From: JANQIO01 sp965601975
GTDB taxonomy: Bacteria; Pseudomonadota; Gammaproteobacteria; Pseudomonadales; Halieaceae
Direction of reading: 5' to 3'
Length of the DNA stretch: 64,000 bases
Assembly (NCBI GenBank): GCA_965601975.1
Contig: OZ271856.1
Location: 4,588,001-4,652,000, forward strand
Below the pieces are notes generated by a model. The model ran no database searches. It was given only the letters and a program-made list of their open reading frames with translations, and was not told the DNA's origin. Made by a program: the position numbers and the translations under genes. Position 1 is the first letter of the stretch, and every line of letters starts with the position of its first letter. Positions 45,803-54,025 of the stretch are shown here, in pieces.

Positions 45803-45812
45803 GACGTACGCC

Positions 45813-46691
45813 ATGACTGGAGCCAATATCAGCTTCGAGTTCTTCCCGCCCAAGACCGACGAGGGCAGGCGGAAACTCCTCGAAGTAACCCAGCCGGCGC
45901 TGCAGGCACTGGGGCCGGAGTTCTTCTCCTGCACCTACGGCGCCGGTGGCTCCACCCGGGAAAACACCTTCGACATCGTCGAGGCGATTCACGACAGTGG
46001 GGCCGCCGTGGCCCCGCACCTCAGCTTCGGCGGCGACTCGGAGGAGCGGGTAGGCGAACTGCTGGACCGCTATGTGGACCTTGGCGTCAAGCATGTGGTC
46101 GCACTGCGCGGCGACATGCCCTCGGGTATGGGCGCTGCCGCCCAGCTGGTGTATGCCAACGAGCTGGTCCACTTCATCCGCGAGCGCACCGGCGATCACT
46201 TCCGCATCGCCGTCGGCGCCTATCCGGAAATTCACCCGGAGTCCCTGAGCTACGAGAGCGACGTGCACTACCTCAAGGGCAAGTTCGATGCCGGCGCCGA
46301 CGTGGCGATCACCCAGTACTTCTACAATGTGGATGCCTACTTCTATTACCTGGATCGCTGCCTGGATGCGGGTATCGACAAGCCGGTATTCGCGGGCATC
46401 ATGCCGATCACCAACTATGAAAACCTGGCGCGCTTTTCACGCAACTGCGGCGCCGAAATCCCGCGCTGGATCTGCCAGCGGCTCGAGGGGTTCAAGAATG
46501 ACAGGGACAGCATTCGCGCCTTCGGCGTCGAGGTCGTAACGCAGCTGTGCCAGACCCTGCTGGACTCCGGCTGCCCCGGCATCCACTTCTACACCATGAA
46601 CCAACTGGAGCCCGTGCAGACCATCTACAACAACCTGGGCCTGGATGCCTCCGGCCAGGACACTGCTGCCGGGCATGAAACCGCCGCCTGA
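45813..46691 (+). CDS. metF: Methylenetetrahydrofolate reductase
   Basis: FAD enzyme reducing 5,10-methylene-THF to 5-methyl-THF, the methyl donor for methionine synthase. 292 residues with FEFFPPKTDEGRRKL, TYGAGGSTRENTFDIV, the folate/FAD region HVVALRGDMPSG and VGAYPEIHPES, and FDAGADVAITQYFYN. It is the third enzyme gene of the operon. The rsmE start lies 17 bases inside its 3' end. No metH or metE is in the window. Confidence 0.97.
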   Translation: MTGANISFEFFPPKTDEGRRKLLEVTQPALQALGPEFFSCTYGAGGSTRENTFDIVEAIHDSGAAVAPHLSFGGDSEERVGELLDRYVDLGVKHVVALRGDMPSGMGAAAQLVYANELVHFIRERTGDHFRIAVGAYPEIHPESLSYESDVHYLKGKFDAGADVAITQYFYNVDAYFYYLDRCLDAGIDKPVFAGIMPITNYENLARFSRNCGAEIPRWICQRLEGFKNDRDSIRAFGVEVVTQLCQTLLDSGCPGIHFYTMNQLEPVQTIYNNLGLDASGQDTAAGHETAA

Positions 46692-47415
46692 GGCGCCGCG
46701 CTTCTACACCACGCAGTTGCCGGCAGTCGGCGAGGAACTCCTGCTGGAGGAGGGCCCCAGCCGCCATATCGCCGGCGCACTGCGCCTCAAGCCTGGCGCC
46801 ACGCTGCGCCTTTTCAACGGCAGGGGCGGCGAGTATTTCGCCCGCCTGGTCGACGTCGGCAAGCGCCAGGTCAACGTCGCCGTGGAGGAGTTCCTCCCGG
46901 AAGAACGCGAGTCGCCGCTGCCGATCAGCCTTGGGCTCGCCCTCAGTCGCGGGGAGCGGATGGACTACGCCGTCCAGAAAAGCACGGAGCTGGGAGTGGC
47001 GAAAATCACGCCCCTGTTCACCGAGCGTACCGAGGTGCGCCTCAAGGGAGACCGGCTGGAGAAGAAACAGCGACACTGGGAGCAGGTGGCCATCAGCGCC
47101 TGTGAACAGTGCGGGCGCAACCGGCCGCCGCTGATCGAACCGGTGCGGGAGTTGGGCGCCTGGCTGTCCGACCAGAGGGAGGGCTGCCGGCTGGTACTCC
47201 ATCACCGCGCCACGGCTAGCCTTACCGAACTCTCCGCACCGGCGGCCGCAACCCTGCTGGTGGGCCCCGAGGGCGGTCTGTCCGGAGACGAGATCGCCGC
47301 CGCCGAGAGCGCGGGCTTCCAGGCGCTGAAGCTGGGCCCCCGGGTGCTCAGGACCGAAACTGCGCCGGTGGCGGCGCTGTCTATATTGCAATTCCACTGG
47401 GGAGACATGCAGTGA
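46675..47415 (+). CDS. rsmE: 16S rRNA (uracil-1498-N3)-methyltransferase
   Basis: SPOUT-class methyltransferase modifying U1498 of 16S rRNA. 246 residues: an N-terminal PUA-like domain (RFYTTQLPAVGEELLLE, HIAGALRLKPGATLRLF), then the knotted domain with ALSRGERMDYAVQKSTELGV, RTEVRLKG and the SAM-binding knot LLVGPEGGLSGDEI and LGPRVLRTETAPVAAL. Start ATG 46675, overlapping metF; the ribosome-binding site is weak, so coupling to metF is likely. Its position in a SAM-recycling operon is notable because it consumes SAM. Confidence 0.95.
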   Translation: MKPPPEAPRFYTTQLPAVGEELLLEEGPSRHIAGALRLKPGATLRLFNGRGGEYFARLVDVGKRQVNVAVEEFLPEERESPLPISLGLALSRGERMDYAVQKSTELGVAKITPLFTERTEVRLKGDRLEKKQRHWEQVAISACEQCGRNRPPLIEPVRELGAWLSDQREGCRLVLHHRATASLTELSAPAAATLLVGPEGGLSGDEIAAAESAGFQALKLGPRVLRTETAPVAALSILQFHWGDMQ

Positions 47416-47831
47416 GCGACGCCAAGGCGGACCTGATCAAAACCATGAACAGCCACAGACCGGCCATTATCCAGAGCCTCAATGGCCTGATCACGGACGT
47501 CGACGTCGAGGCCGGTGTCTGCGTGATGGACTACGAGATCGGCGAAAACCTCTGTCATTCCACTAACGTCGTGCAAGGCGGGATCATCACCGCCATGCTC
47601 GACGCTACCATGTCCCACGCGGTCTTTGCCCAGCAGCGGGACGTTGTCGGCCTCGCCAGCCTGGAGATCAAGGTCAGCTTCCTGGAGCCCTGTCTCGCCG
47701 GCGCGTTCACCTGCCGAGGCCACATCCGCAGGGCCGGTTACAAGATCTCGTTTCTGGAAGCGGAACTCTACAACGCCGAGGGCACACTGACCGCCACCGC
47801 CAGCACCACCGCAAAGCTGACCCGCCGCTAG
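47412..47831 (+). CDS. PaaI-type hotdog-fold thioesterase
   Basis: 139-residue hotdog-fold acyl-CoA thioesterase-like protein. The conserved NVVQGGIITAMLDATMSHAV corresponds to the family's HGG helix region with Gln in place of His, followed by the SLEIKVSFLEPCLAG strand pair. GTG start overlaps the rsmE stop as GTGA. Substrate unknown. Last gene of the regulator-metK transcription unit; the 75 bases to nhaA hold no clear terminator. Confidence 0.88.
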   Translation: MSDAKADLIKTMNSHRPAIIQSLNGLITDVDVEAGVCVMDYEIGENLCHSTNVVQGGIITAMLDATMSHAVFAQQRDVVGLASLEIKVSFLEPCLAGAFTCRGHIRRAGYKISFLEAELYNAEGTLTATASTTAKLTRR

Positions 47832-47906
47832 CCCGTTACAACACCCGCTTGTCCTGAAGCTCCGTAGCCGAAATAATCGAGAAGCACTGAAGAGCGGGGG
47901 GTTTAC

Positions 47907-49259
47907 ATGGTCAAGGGAATCTACAACGCACCGTGGGAAAAGTCCTTCGATCGCATCCTGACGCCGCTCGAGGAGTTCATACACCGCCAGACCACCAGCG
48001 GTGCGCTGCTGATGATCTGCGCCGTCATCGCGCTGGTGCTGGCCAACAGCCCGCTGCACGAAAGCTACGAAAAGCTGCTGCACAAACACATCAGCATCGG
48101 TTTCTCGACCGCCGTATTCTCGCTGTCGATTCATCACTGGATCAACGAACTGCTGATGGCCATGTTCTTCCTGGTCATCGGGCTGGAACTCAAGCGCGAA
48201 CTGCTGGTGGGGGAGCTGTCCTCCCCGAGCCAGGCGCTGCTGCCCATCATGGCGGCCATCGGCGGCATGGTGGTGCCCGCCCTGGCCTACTTCGCATTCA
48301 ACCCCAGCGGGCATGCAGCCTACGGCTGGGGCATACCCATGGCCACGGACATCGCCTTTGCCATCGGTGTGCTGAGCCTGCTGGGTAGCCGCGTACCCAA
48401 GTCCATCATCACGTTCCTGATTGCACTGGCCATTGTCGATGACCTGGGTGCGGTGGCGGTTATCGCCCTGTTCTACACGGCTGAGCTCAATGTCGTCGCA
48501 CTGGGCTATGCCGCCCTGTTCACCACCATACTGGTGAGCTTCAACCTTGGCGGTATTCGCCACGGCCTGCCCTACGCGATGATCGGCATGCTGCTGTGGG
48601 CGTCGATGCTGGCCAGCGGCATACACGCCACCATCGCCGGCATCATTATCGCGTTTGCCATCCCCATCCAGCCCAAGTTCGATGGCCCCCTGTTCATTGA
48701 CAAGGTGCGTGACCTGACCGGCAAGATGGAGCGCTCCATCGCCAACAACCCGGACATCATTCACAACAATGAGTTTCGCAGCATGGTCAACACGCTGGGC
48801 GATGGCGTGTACAAGGTGCAGGCGCCGGCGCAGCGGGCGGAACACGGTTTCCACCTGCCGGTGGCCTACCTGGTGATCCCGATATTCGCCCTTGCCAATG
48901 CCGGCATACCCATCGACTTCGACGACTTTGGCAGCTACCTGGCCCACCCCATCAGCCTCGGCGTGTTGGCGGGGCTGCTGGTCGGCAAACCCCTGGGCAT
49001 TGCCGGCTTTACCTGGGTGACGATCAAGCTTGGTTTTGCAAAATTGCCGGAGGGGCTGAACATGCTGCACGTGGTAGGCGTGGGCCTGTTGGGCGGCATC
49101 GGCTTTACCATGTCGATCTTCATTGCCGATCTCGGCTTCGTCGACTATCCGCAGGACCTGCTGCTGGCCAAGACGGGCATTATTGCCGCCTCGGCGATCG
49201 CCGGGCTGGCCGGGGCGGCGCTGCTCTACTACAACAGCGGGCGCGCCGTTCATGACTGA
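47907..49259 (+). CDS. nhaA: Na+/H+ antiporter NhaA
   Basis: Inner-membrane antiporter exporting Na+ in exchange for protons, fitting a marine habitat. 450 residues, about 11-12 hydrophobic segments. The conserved transport site is visible as ALAIVDDLGAVAVIALFY (paired aspartates), with MATDIAFAIGVLSLLG before it and GLLVGKPLGIAGF and LLGGIGFTMSIFIADLGF after. It has a longer N-terminus and central loop (KMERSIANNPDIIHNNEF) than E. coli NhaA. A strong GCGGGGGG tract precedes the ATG. Confidence 0.96.
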   Translation: MVKGIYNAPWEKSFDRILTPLEEFIHRQTTSGALLMICAVIALVLANSPLHESYEKLLHKHISIGFSTAVFSLSIHHWINELLMAMFFLVIGLELKRELLVGELSSPSQALLPIMAAIGGMVVPALAYFAFNPSGHAAYGWGIPMATDIAFAIGVLSLLGSRVPKSIITFLIALAIVDDLGAVAVIALFYTAELNVVALGYAALFTTILVSFNLGGIRHGLPYAMIGMLLWASMLASGIHATIAGIIIAFAIPIQPKFDGPLFIDKVRDLTGKMERSIANNPDIIHNNEFRSMVNTLGDGVYKVQAPAQRAEHGFHLPVAYLVIPIFALANAGIPIDFDDFGSYLAHPISLGVLAGLLVGKPLGIAGFTWVTIKLGFAKLPEGLNMLHVVGVGLLGGIGFTMSIFIADLGFVDYPQDLLLAKTGIIAASAIAGLAGAALLYYNSGRAVHD

Positions 49260-49749
49260 TGGTGTCACTGTCTGGTACCTGGAGCAGACCGATCCCAGCC
49301 AGTTGCAGCGGGTGACCGACCCGGGCGGTATCGACATTCGCGAGGCCCGCGTCAAGCAGTTCCGCGCCAACCGCTTCCTGTACGAGCTGGTGGGCGCTGC
49401 CTGGGAGTGGGTGGACAAGCTGTCCTGGAGCGACCAGCAGTGGCTGGACTACGCGGAGCGGGACGCCTTGCGCACCTGGATTGCCACCGTCGACGGGAGC
49501 CCCGCCGGCTACTTCGAGCTGGAGAAGCGCGAAGACGGCTCCGTCGAAGTCTGCTACTTCGGACTGGCGGAAGCTTTTATCGGGAAGGGCTTCGGCGGCT
49601 TCCTGCTGAGCCGCGCGCTCGAGGAAGCCTGGGCCTGGGACGCCCAGCGGGTAACCGTGAATACCTGCAGCCTCGACCATCCCGGGGCCCTGGCAAACTA
49701 CCAGGCCCGGGGCTTTGTCATCTACCGCACGGAAACGAGCGCGGCCTAG
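49252..49749 (+). CDS. GNAT family N-acetyltransferase
   Basis: 165-residue acetyltransferase with the acetyl-CoA loop FIGKGFGGFLLSRALEEAW, a preceding strand VEVCYFGLA, and the C-terminal HPGALANYQARGFVIYR. Start ATG 49252 overlaps the nhaA stop by eight bases, so it is coupled to nhaA. The acceptor substrate is unknown. The final four bases overlap the convergent hydrolase gene. Confidence 0.88.
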   Translation: MTDGVTVWYLEQTDPSQLQRVTDPGGIDIREARVKQFRANRFLYELVGAAWEWVDKLSWSDQQWLDYAERDALRTWIATVDGSPAGYFELEKREDGSVEVCYFGLAEAFIGKGFGGFLLSRALEEAWAWDAQRVTVNTCSLDHPGALANYQARGFVIYRTETSAA

Positions 49750-51002
49750 TCTTCGCCCGTGGCCTGGTCCAGCAACCAGCGGGCGTGACACCACTCCAGG
49801 AACGCGGTGACGGCATCGACGGTGTACTCGGTGCGCACGGAGTGAAACACCTCGAAGGCGTGCTGGGCACCCGGCAGCTCCGCATAGGCCACGACCTGGT
49901 CTGAAGCCGACCGCAGGCGGTTGGCGAAACTGCGCGCCTCCTCGACCCAGACCAGCGAATCATGGGTGCCGTGGAACAGGAAGAAGGGCGGCGCATCCGG
50001 GCGCACCTGGTCGATGGGACAGGCCTGCTTCCAGCCCTCCGGGTCCTCGCTGGCACGGGTTTTCATCACATACTTTGCCAGCATGTCCTCCATGGACATA
50101 CTGCCCCGGAGCCCGTCCCGGTCGAGAAAATCGTAGACGCCGTAAAAGGGTACCGCCGCCTGTACTGCGGTGTCGGCCTCCTCGAAACCCGGCTGCCAGT
50201 CGCGGTGGTCCGGCGTCAGCGCCGTCAGGCTGGCGAGATGGCCGCCGGCGGAGCCGCCGGTGATGGCGACAAACGCCGGGTTGCCGCCGTAGTCCCCGGC
50301 GTGCTCTTTCACCCACGCCAGGCAACGCTTCACATCGATGATGTGCGCGGGGAAAGACGCTTTCGGACTGAGTCGATAGTTGCAGGCAATGCAGAGCCAG
50401 CCACGGCTCGCCAGGTGGTACATCAGCGGCTGTCCCTGTTGCTGCTTCTCGCCGATCATCCAGCCGCCGCCGTGTACCTGTACCAGCACCGGGAAGCCGC
50501 CCTCGCGCGGCGACTCCGGTTCGTAGATGTCGAGGTTGTTGCGGTGCCCGTGCTCACCGTAGGAAATATTGCGGTGCACACGCACGCCCGGCCGCCGCAT
50601 CCGGAAGGGGCGCATCCAGTCGGCGGCGCGAATCCCCGCGCCCAGCACATGCTGGCGGGTCAGGGGAATGTCACCGCGGTAGTTGTCACCCAGCGTATCC
50701 CGCAGCGACGCTTCCAGCACGGCACCGCTGTCCATGGCCTTGATATGGGCATACAGCAGTCCAAGCCAGGACAAGCTGAACAGCACCAGTCCCCAGCGAT
50801 TGGCCGCGGACTCCATCCCACCGCCGAGGGTGACCAGCAGGGTCAACAGCAGCTGCCAGGCGAGATGAAACCAGGCCAGCTCACCGGTCAGCCAGGCGCT
50901 GAAAAACCAGGGCAGGGCGGCGAAAGACAGCTGCCGGGCCTTGATCACTACCGTGGCGGTAAACAGCAGGAACAGGATGGCGAGAAACAGGTAAAAGCTC
51001 AT
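49746..51002 (-). CDS. Membrane-anchored alpha/beta hydrolase (HSL-like esterase)
   Basis: 418 residues. The N-terminal 85 residues contain three or four hydrophobic segments (for example FLAILFLLFTATVVIKA and WQLLLTLLVTLGG), and the rest is a hormone-sensitive-lipase-type esterase with the oxyanion motif VHGGGWMIG (177-181), nucleophile Ser251 in ITGGSAGGHLASL, acid region HGTHDSLVW and base PGAQHAFEVF. The combined architecture suggests an esterase tethered to the inner membrane. Substrate unknown. Divergent from gshB; 51003-51116 would hold both promoters. Confidence 0.87.
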   Translation of the reverse strand: MSFYLFLAILFLLFTATVVIKARQLSFAALPWFFSAWLTGELAWFHLAWQLLLTLLVTLGGGMESAANRWGLVLFSLSWLGLLYAHIKAMDSGAVLEASLRDTLGDNYRGDIPLTRQHVLGAGIRAADWMRPFRMRRPGVRVHRNISYGEHGHRNNLDIYEPESPREGGFPVLVQVHGGGWMIGEKQQQGQPLMYHLASRGWLCIACNYRLSPKASFPAHIIDVKRCLAWVKEHAGDYGGNPAFVAITGGSAGGHLASLTALTPDHRDWQPGFEEADTAVQAAVPFYGVYDFLDRDGLRGSMSMEDMLAKYVMKTRASEDPEGWKQACPIDQVRPDAPPFFLFHGTHDSLVWVEEARSFANRLRSASDQVVAYAELPGAQHAFEVFHSVRTEYTVDAVTAFLEWCHARWLLDQATGED

Positions 51003-51116
51003 GGCCAGGCGCTCAAGGATTCACGAACCAATTATTGTATGGCCTGTACCGGCGGCTTGCACGAGGCCAACCCATGACGTAACGTTGCCGCTCCCCGACA
51101 CCTCGAGGCCCTCGCA

Positions 51117-52070
51117 ATGACCGTAAAACTGGGTGTGGTCATGGACCCCATCGAACAGGTGAACTACAAGAAAGACAGCACCATGGCGATGCTGTGGGCG
51201 GCCCAGGACCGGGGCTGGGAACTGCATTACATGACGCCACAGGACATCTTCCTGCAGCACGGTGACGCGCTGGCCTCGATGGCACACCTGAAAGTCTTCC
51301 GCGACCCCGACCACTTCTTCGAAAAGAGCGAACCCCTGACCCGCTCCCTGTCGGAACTTGACGTGATCCTGATGCGAAAGGATCCCCCTTTCGACAACGA
51401 GTATGTCTACACCACCTACCTGCTCGAAGTGGCGGAGCGCCAGGGCACGCTCGTCGTCAACCGCTGCGCAAGTCTCCGGGACTGCAACGAGAAGCTGTTC
51501 GCCACCCAGTTCCCCCAGTGCTGTCCGCCGCTATTGGTCAGCGCGGATCGCGAGCGCCTCGCCGCTTTCCATGAGGAGCACGGCGACGTGATCTTCAAGC
51601 CCCTGGACGGGATGGGAGGCGCCAACATCTTCCGGGTGAAACCCGGCGACCCAAACCGCAATGTCATCCTGGAAACGCTCACCGACTTCGGAAGCACCAC
51701 CATCATGGCACAGCGTTTTATTCCGGAAATCAGCAACGGCGACAAACGCATCCTGCTGATCAACGGCGAGCCGATTCCCTACTGCCTCGCCAGGGTCCCG
51801 CTGGCAGGTGAGAACCGCGGCAACCTCGCCGCGGGCGGCAGCGGCGTCGCCCAGGAGCTCTCCGACCGCGACCGCTGGATCGTCGAGCAGGTGGCAGAGA
51901 CCGTGAAGGAAAAACACCTGCTGTTCGTGGGACTGGACGTGATCGGCGATTACCTCACGGAGATCAACGTGACCAGCCCCACCTGCATCCGCGAGATCGA
52001 CGCGGCCTACGATACGGACATTGGCGGCCAGCTGATGGACTGTATAATGGAACAACTAGGGGAACGATAA
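51117..52070 (+). CDS. gshB: Glutathione synthase
   Basis: ATP-grasp ligase joining gamma-glutamylcysteine and glycine. 317 residues, E. coli-like length; N-terminus KLGVVMDPIEQVNYKKDSTM, glutamyl-site DVILMRKDPPFDNEYVY, ATP-grasp loop FKPLDGMGGANIFRV, and the end VTSPTCIREID. The gshB-tonB-yqgE-ruvX order is the conserved Pseudomonas arrangement. gshA is not in the window. Confidence 0.97.
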   Translation: MTVKLGVVMDPIEQVNYKKDSTMAMLWAAQDRGWELHYMTPQDIFLQHGDALASMAHLKVFRDPDHFFEKSEPLTRSLSELDVILMRKDPPFDNEYVYTTYLLEVAERQGTLVVNRCASLRDCNEKLFATQFPQCCPPLLVSADRERLAAFHEEHGDVIFKPLDGMGGANIFRVKPGDPNRNVILETLTDFGSTTIMAQRFIPEISNGDKRILLINGEPIPYCLARVPLAGENRGNLAAGGSGVAQELSDRDRWIVEQVAETVKEKHLLFVGLDVIGDYLTEINVTSPTCIREIDAAYDTDIGGQLMDCIMEQLGER

Positions 52071-52101
52071 ATAAGAGGTAGCCTGCTCTCAGGCTCACAC
52101 T

Positions 52102-52980
52102 ATGCAGTTCGTGGAATACCCTGCACCACAGCACGACCAGCTGGGGTTTTTTGTATTTGTCGCTTTTTCGCTGCACCTGATGATCATCCTTGGCGTCACG
52201 TTTGCCAGCGATGCCGAGCGCTATACCACACCGCAACTCGAAGTGACTCTCGCGCAGTTCCGTAGCCGGGAGACGCCGGAGGATGCCCGCTTTGTCGCCC
52301 AGGCCAACCAGGCCGGCAGCGGCACCCTGGCGGAGCGGGCTGAACTCACCACCCGCCGGCAGGCGGAGTTCAGCGACAACCGCATCCGCGAGCTGGGCGG
52401 CGCGCCCCTGCGCACCGAGGTGCAACCGCAGCGTCGCGAAGAGGCCATCGTCACCACCATCAGCGACGCAATAAACGAGGTGATGCGAAATCCGCAGGAG
52501 GAGGAGCCGGAACCGATTCCGGCCACCGCCATCGATCCGGAGATTCGCAAGCTGTCAGAGAGCATCGCCAGCCTCGAGGCCAGGCTCGATGAACAGCAGC
52601 AGGCCTATGCGGAGCGCCCGAGGGTGAAGCGACTGACGGCGCTGTCCGCACGCGCCGCGGTCGACGCCGCCTACCTGCACAACTGGCGCAGCCGCGTCGA
52701 AGCCGTCGGCAATCGCTACTATCCCTCCGCCTCGAGCCGATATGGTATCTACGGCGACCTCAGGTTGCTGGTCGCCATTCGTCATGACGGCAAAATCGAG
52801 AATATCGAAGTGCTGTCTTCATCGGGCCACGCGGTGCTCGACGAGGCCGCGATTCGCATTGTGCGCATGGCCGCACCCTTCGAACCTTTTCCACCGGAGC
52901 TGCGCGAGACTACCGATACGCTCGAGATTATCCGCACGTGGAAATTCAGGAAAAACCGGCTAAGCTCAGTGAAAGGCTAG
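52102..52980 (+). CDS. Energy transducer TonB (TonB3-like)
   Basis: 292-residue TonB-family protein. A single N-terminal membrane helix (LGFFVFVAFSLHLMIILGV, residues 14-32) carries the His typical of TonB helices. The spacer is not proline-rich but acidic and coiled-coil (PEIRKLSESIASLEARLDEQ), and the C-terminal TonB domain ends in LLVAIRHDGKIENIEVLSSS and LEIIRTWKF. Position beside gshB matches P. aeruginosa TonB3, associated with twitching motility rather than iron uptake. No exbBD genes are adjacent. Confidence 0.9.
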   Translation: MQFVEYPAPQHDQLGFFVFVAFSLHLMIILGVTFASDAERYTTPQLEVTLAQFRSRETPEDARFVAQANQAGSGTLAERAELTTRRQAEFSDNRIRELGGAPLRTEVQPQRREEAIVTTISDAINEVMRNPQEEEPEPIPATAIDPEIRKLSESIASLEARLDEQQQAYAERPRVKRLTALSARAAVDAAYLHNWRSRVEAVGNRYYPSASSRYGIYGDLRLLVAIRHDGKIENIEVLSSSGHAVLDEAAIRIVRMAAPFEPFPPELRETTDTLEIIRTWKFRKNRLSSVKG

Positions 52981-53015
52981 GTGCCCAGCACCGGCCGCAC
53001 GCCCGGTACCTGCAC

Positions 53016-53594
53016 ATGACAGCAGCGAGCAGTTCAACAGGCGACAGCCTGCGCAACCATTTCCTGTTGGCCATGCCCAGCCTGACGGACGCTATTTTCG
53101 CGAACAGCGTAACCTACCTCTGCGAGCACAATGAGCACGGCGCCATGGGCATCGTGATCAACCAGCCTTTGGATCTCTGCGTCGAGGAAGTCCTCGAACA
53201 CCTCAACCTCTCCGCCGCGGGACGCCTGCAGGAAACACCGGTGATGGCCGGTGGGCCGGTACACATGGACCGCGGCTTCGTATTGCACCGGCCCGGCGAA
53301 CGGCAGTGGGAGGCCACGCTCGCCGTGACCGATGAAATCTGGCTGACCACCTCGCGCGATATCCTCGTGTCCATTGCCGATGACGAGGGTCCGACGGATA
53401 GCCTGGTCGCCCTCGGCTATGCCGGCTGGTCTCCGGGCCAGCTCGAGGCGGAGATCTCGGAAAACAGCTGGCTGACCCTGCCGGCCGACAGCGCCATCAT
53501 TTTCGACACGCCTGTCCATCTGCGCATGACCGCGGCCGCGGCGCAGCTCGGTGTGGACATGAACCTGCTCTCGGGGGAGGCGGGGCACGCCTGA
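53016..53594 (+). CDS. YqgE/AlgH family protein (UPF0301)
   Basis: 192-residue protein of the YqgE/AlgH family: LRNHFLLAMPSLTDAIFANS, the core YLCEHNEHGAMGIVINQPL, GGPVHMDRGFVLH and ALGYAGWSPGQLEAEI. ATG 53016 fits the family N-terminus. AlgH was named for an effect on alginate regulation in Pseudomonas, but the biochemical role is unknown. It overlaps ruvX by four bases. Confidence 0.95.
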   Translation: MTAASSSTGDSLRNHFLLAMPSLTDAIFANSVTYLCEHNEHGAMGIVINQPLDLCVEEVLEHLNLSAAGRLQETPVMAGGPVHMDRGFVLHRPGERQWEATLAVTDEIWLTTSRDILVSIADDEGPTDSLVALGYAGWSPGQLEAEISENSWLTLPADSAIIFDTPVHLRMTAAAAQLGVDMNLLSGEAGHA

Positions 53595-54025
53595 AACCCG
53601 GTTCCACAGTCACCAGCGTTCTCGCCTTCGATTTCGGTCTCAGGCAGATCGGCGTCGCCGTGGGCAATCGCGCCACCGGTACCAGCCAGGCACTGGCGGT
53701 ACTGCGCGCTCGGGACGGCATTCCCGACTGGAACGCCCTGGAAGCATTGATCGCGGAGTGGCAGCCCGACGGGCTGGTTGTCGGCAAGCCGCTGAACATG
53801 GATGACAGCGCCAGCGAGCTCTCGCGCCTGGCGGAGAAGTTCGGACGCAGGTTGGGGGAACGCTTTCGGCTACCGGTGGAGTTTGTCGATGAACGGCTCT
53901 CGAGTTTCGAGGCCAAGCAGATGCTCAGGGAAAGCGGCCACAGCGGAGACTATCGGAAAGACCCGGTGGACAGCCTGGCGGCACAGCTGATTCTCGACAC
54001 CTGGCTGCGCCAGGAAGACCGCTAG
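53591..54025 (+). CDS. ruvX: Holliday-junction resolvase-like RuvX (YqgF), apparent CTG start
   Basis: RNase H-fold protein implicated in 16S pre-rRNA 5' processing. The domain must begin upstream of the first ATG/GTG/TTG candidate (GTG 53660), because the catalytic Asp of VLAFDFGLRQIGVAVGN lies before it. Going upstream the frame is open, but the only start-like codon is CTG at 53591, which overlaps the yqgE stop as CTGA, the same geometry as the GTGA and ATGA junctions elsewhere here. GGGGGAGG lies about ten bases before it. This gives 144 residues, the normal length. Other motifs: GLVVGKPLNMD and VEFVDERLSSFEA. Confidence 0.85.
   Translation: MKPGSTVTSVLAFDFGLRQIGVAVGNRATGTSQALAVLRARDGIPDWNALEALIAEWQPDGLVVGKPLNMDDSASELSRLAEKFGRRLGERFRLPVEFVDERLSSFEAKQMLRESGHSGDYRKDPVDSLAAQLILDTWLRQEDR

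Noticed and set aside
47202..49418. Open frame of about 740 codons on the minus strand opposite nhaA and rsmE
   Set aside because: Antisense shadow of NhaA and its neighbours, with His/Gln/Gly-rich composition and no domain.
53660..54025. ruvX starting at GTG 53660
   Set aside because: It would remove the first beta-strand and catalytic Asp of the RNase H fold and leave only 121 residues.
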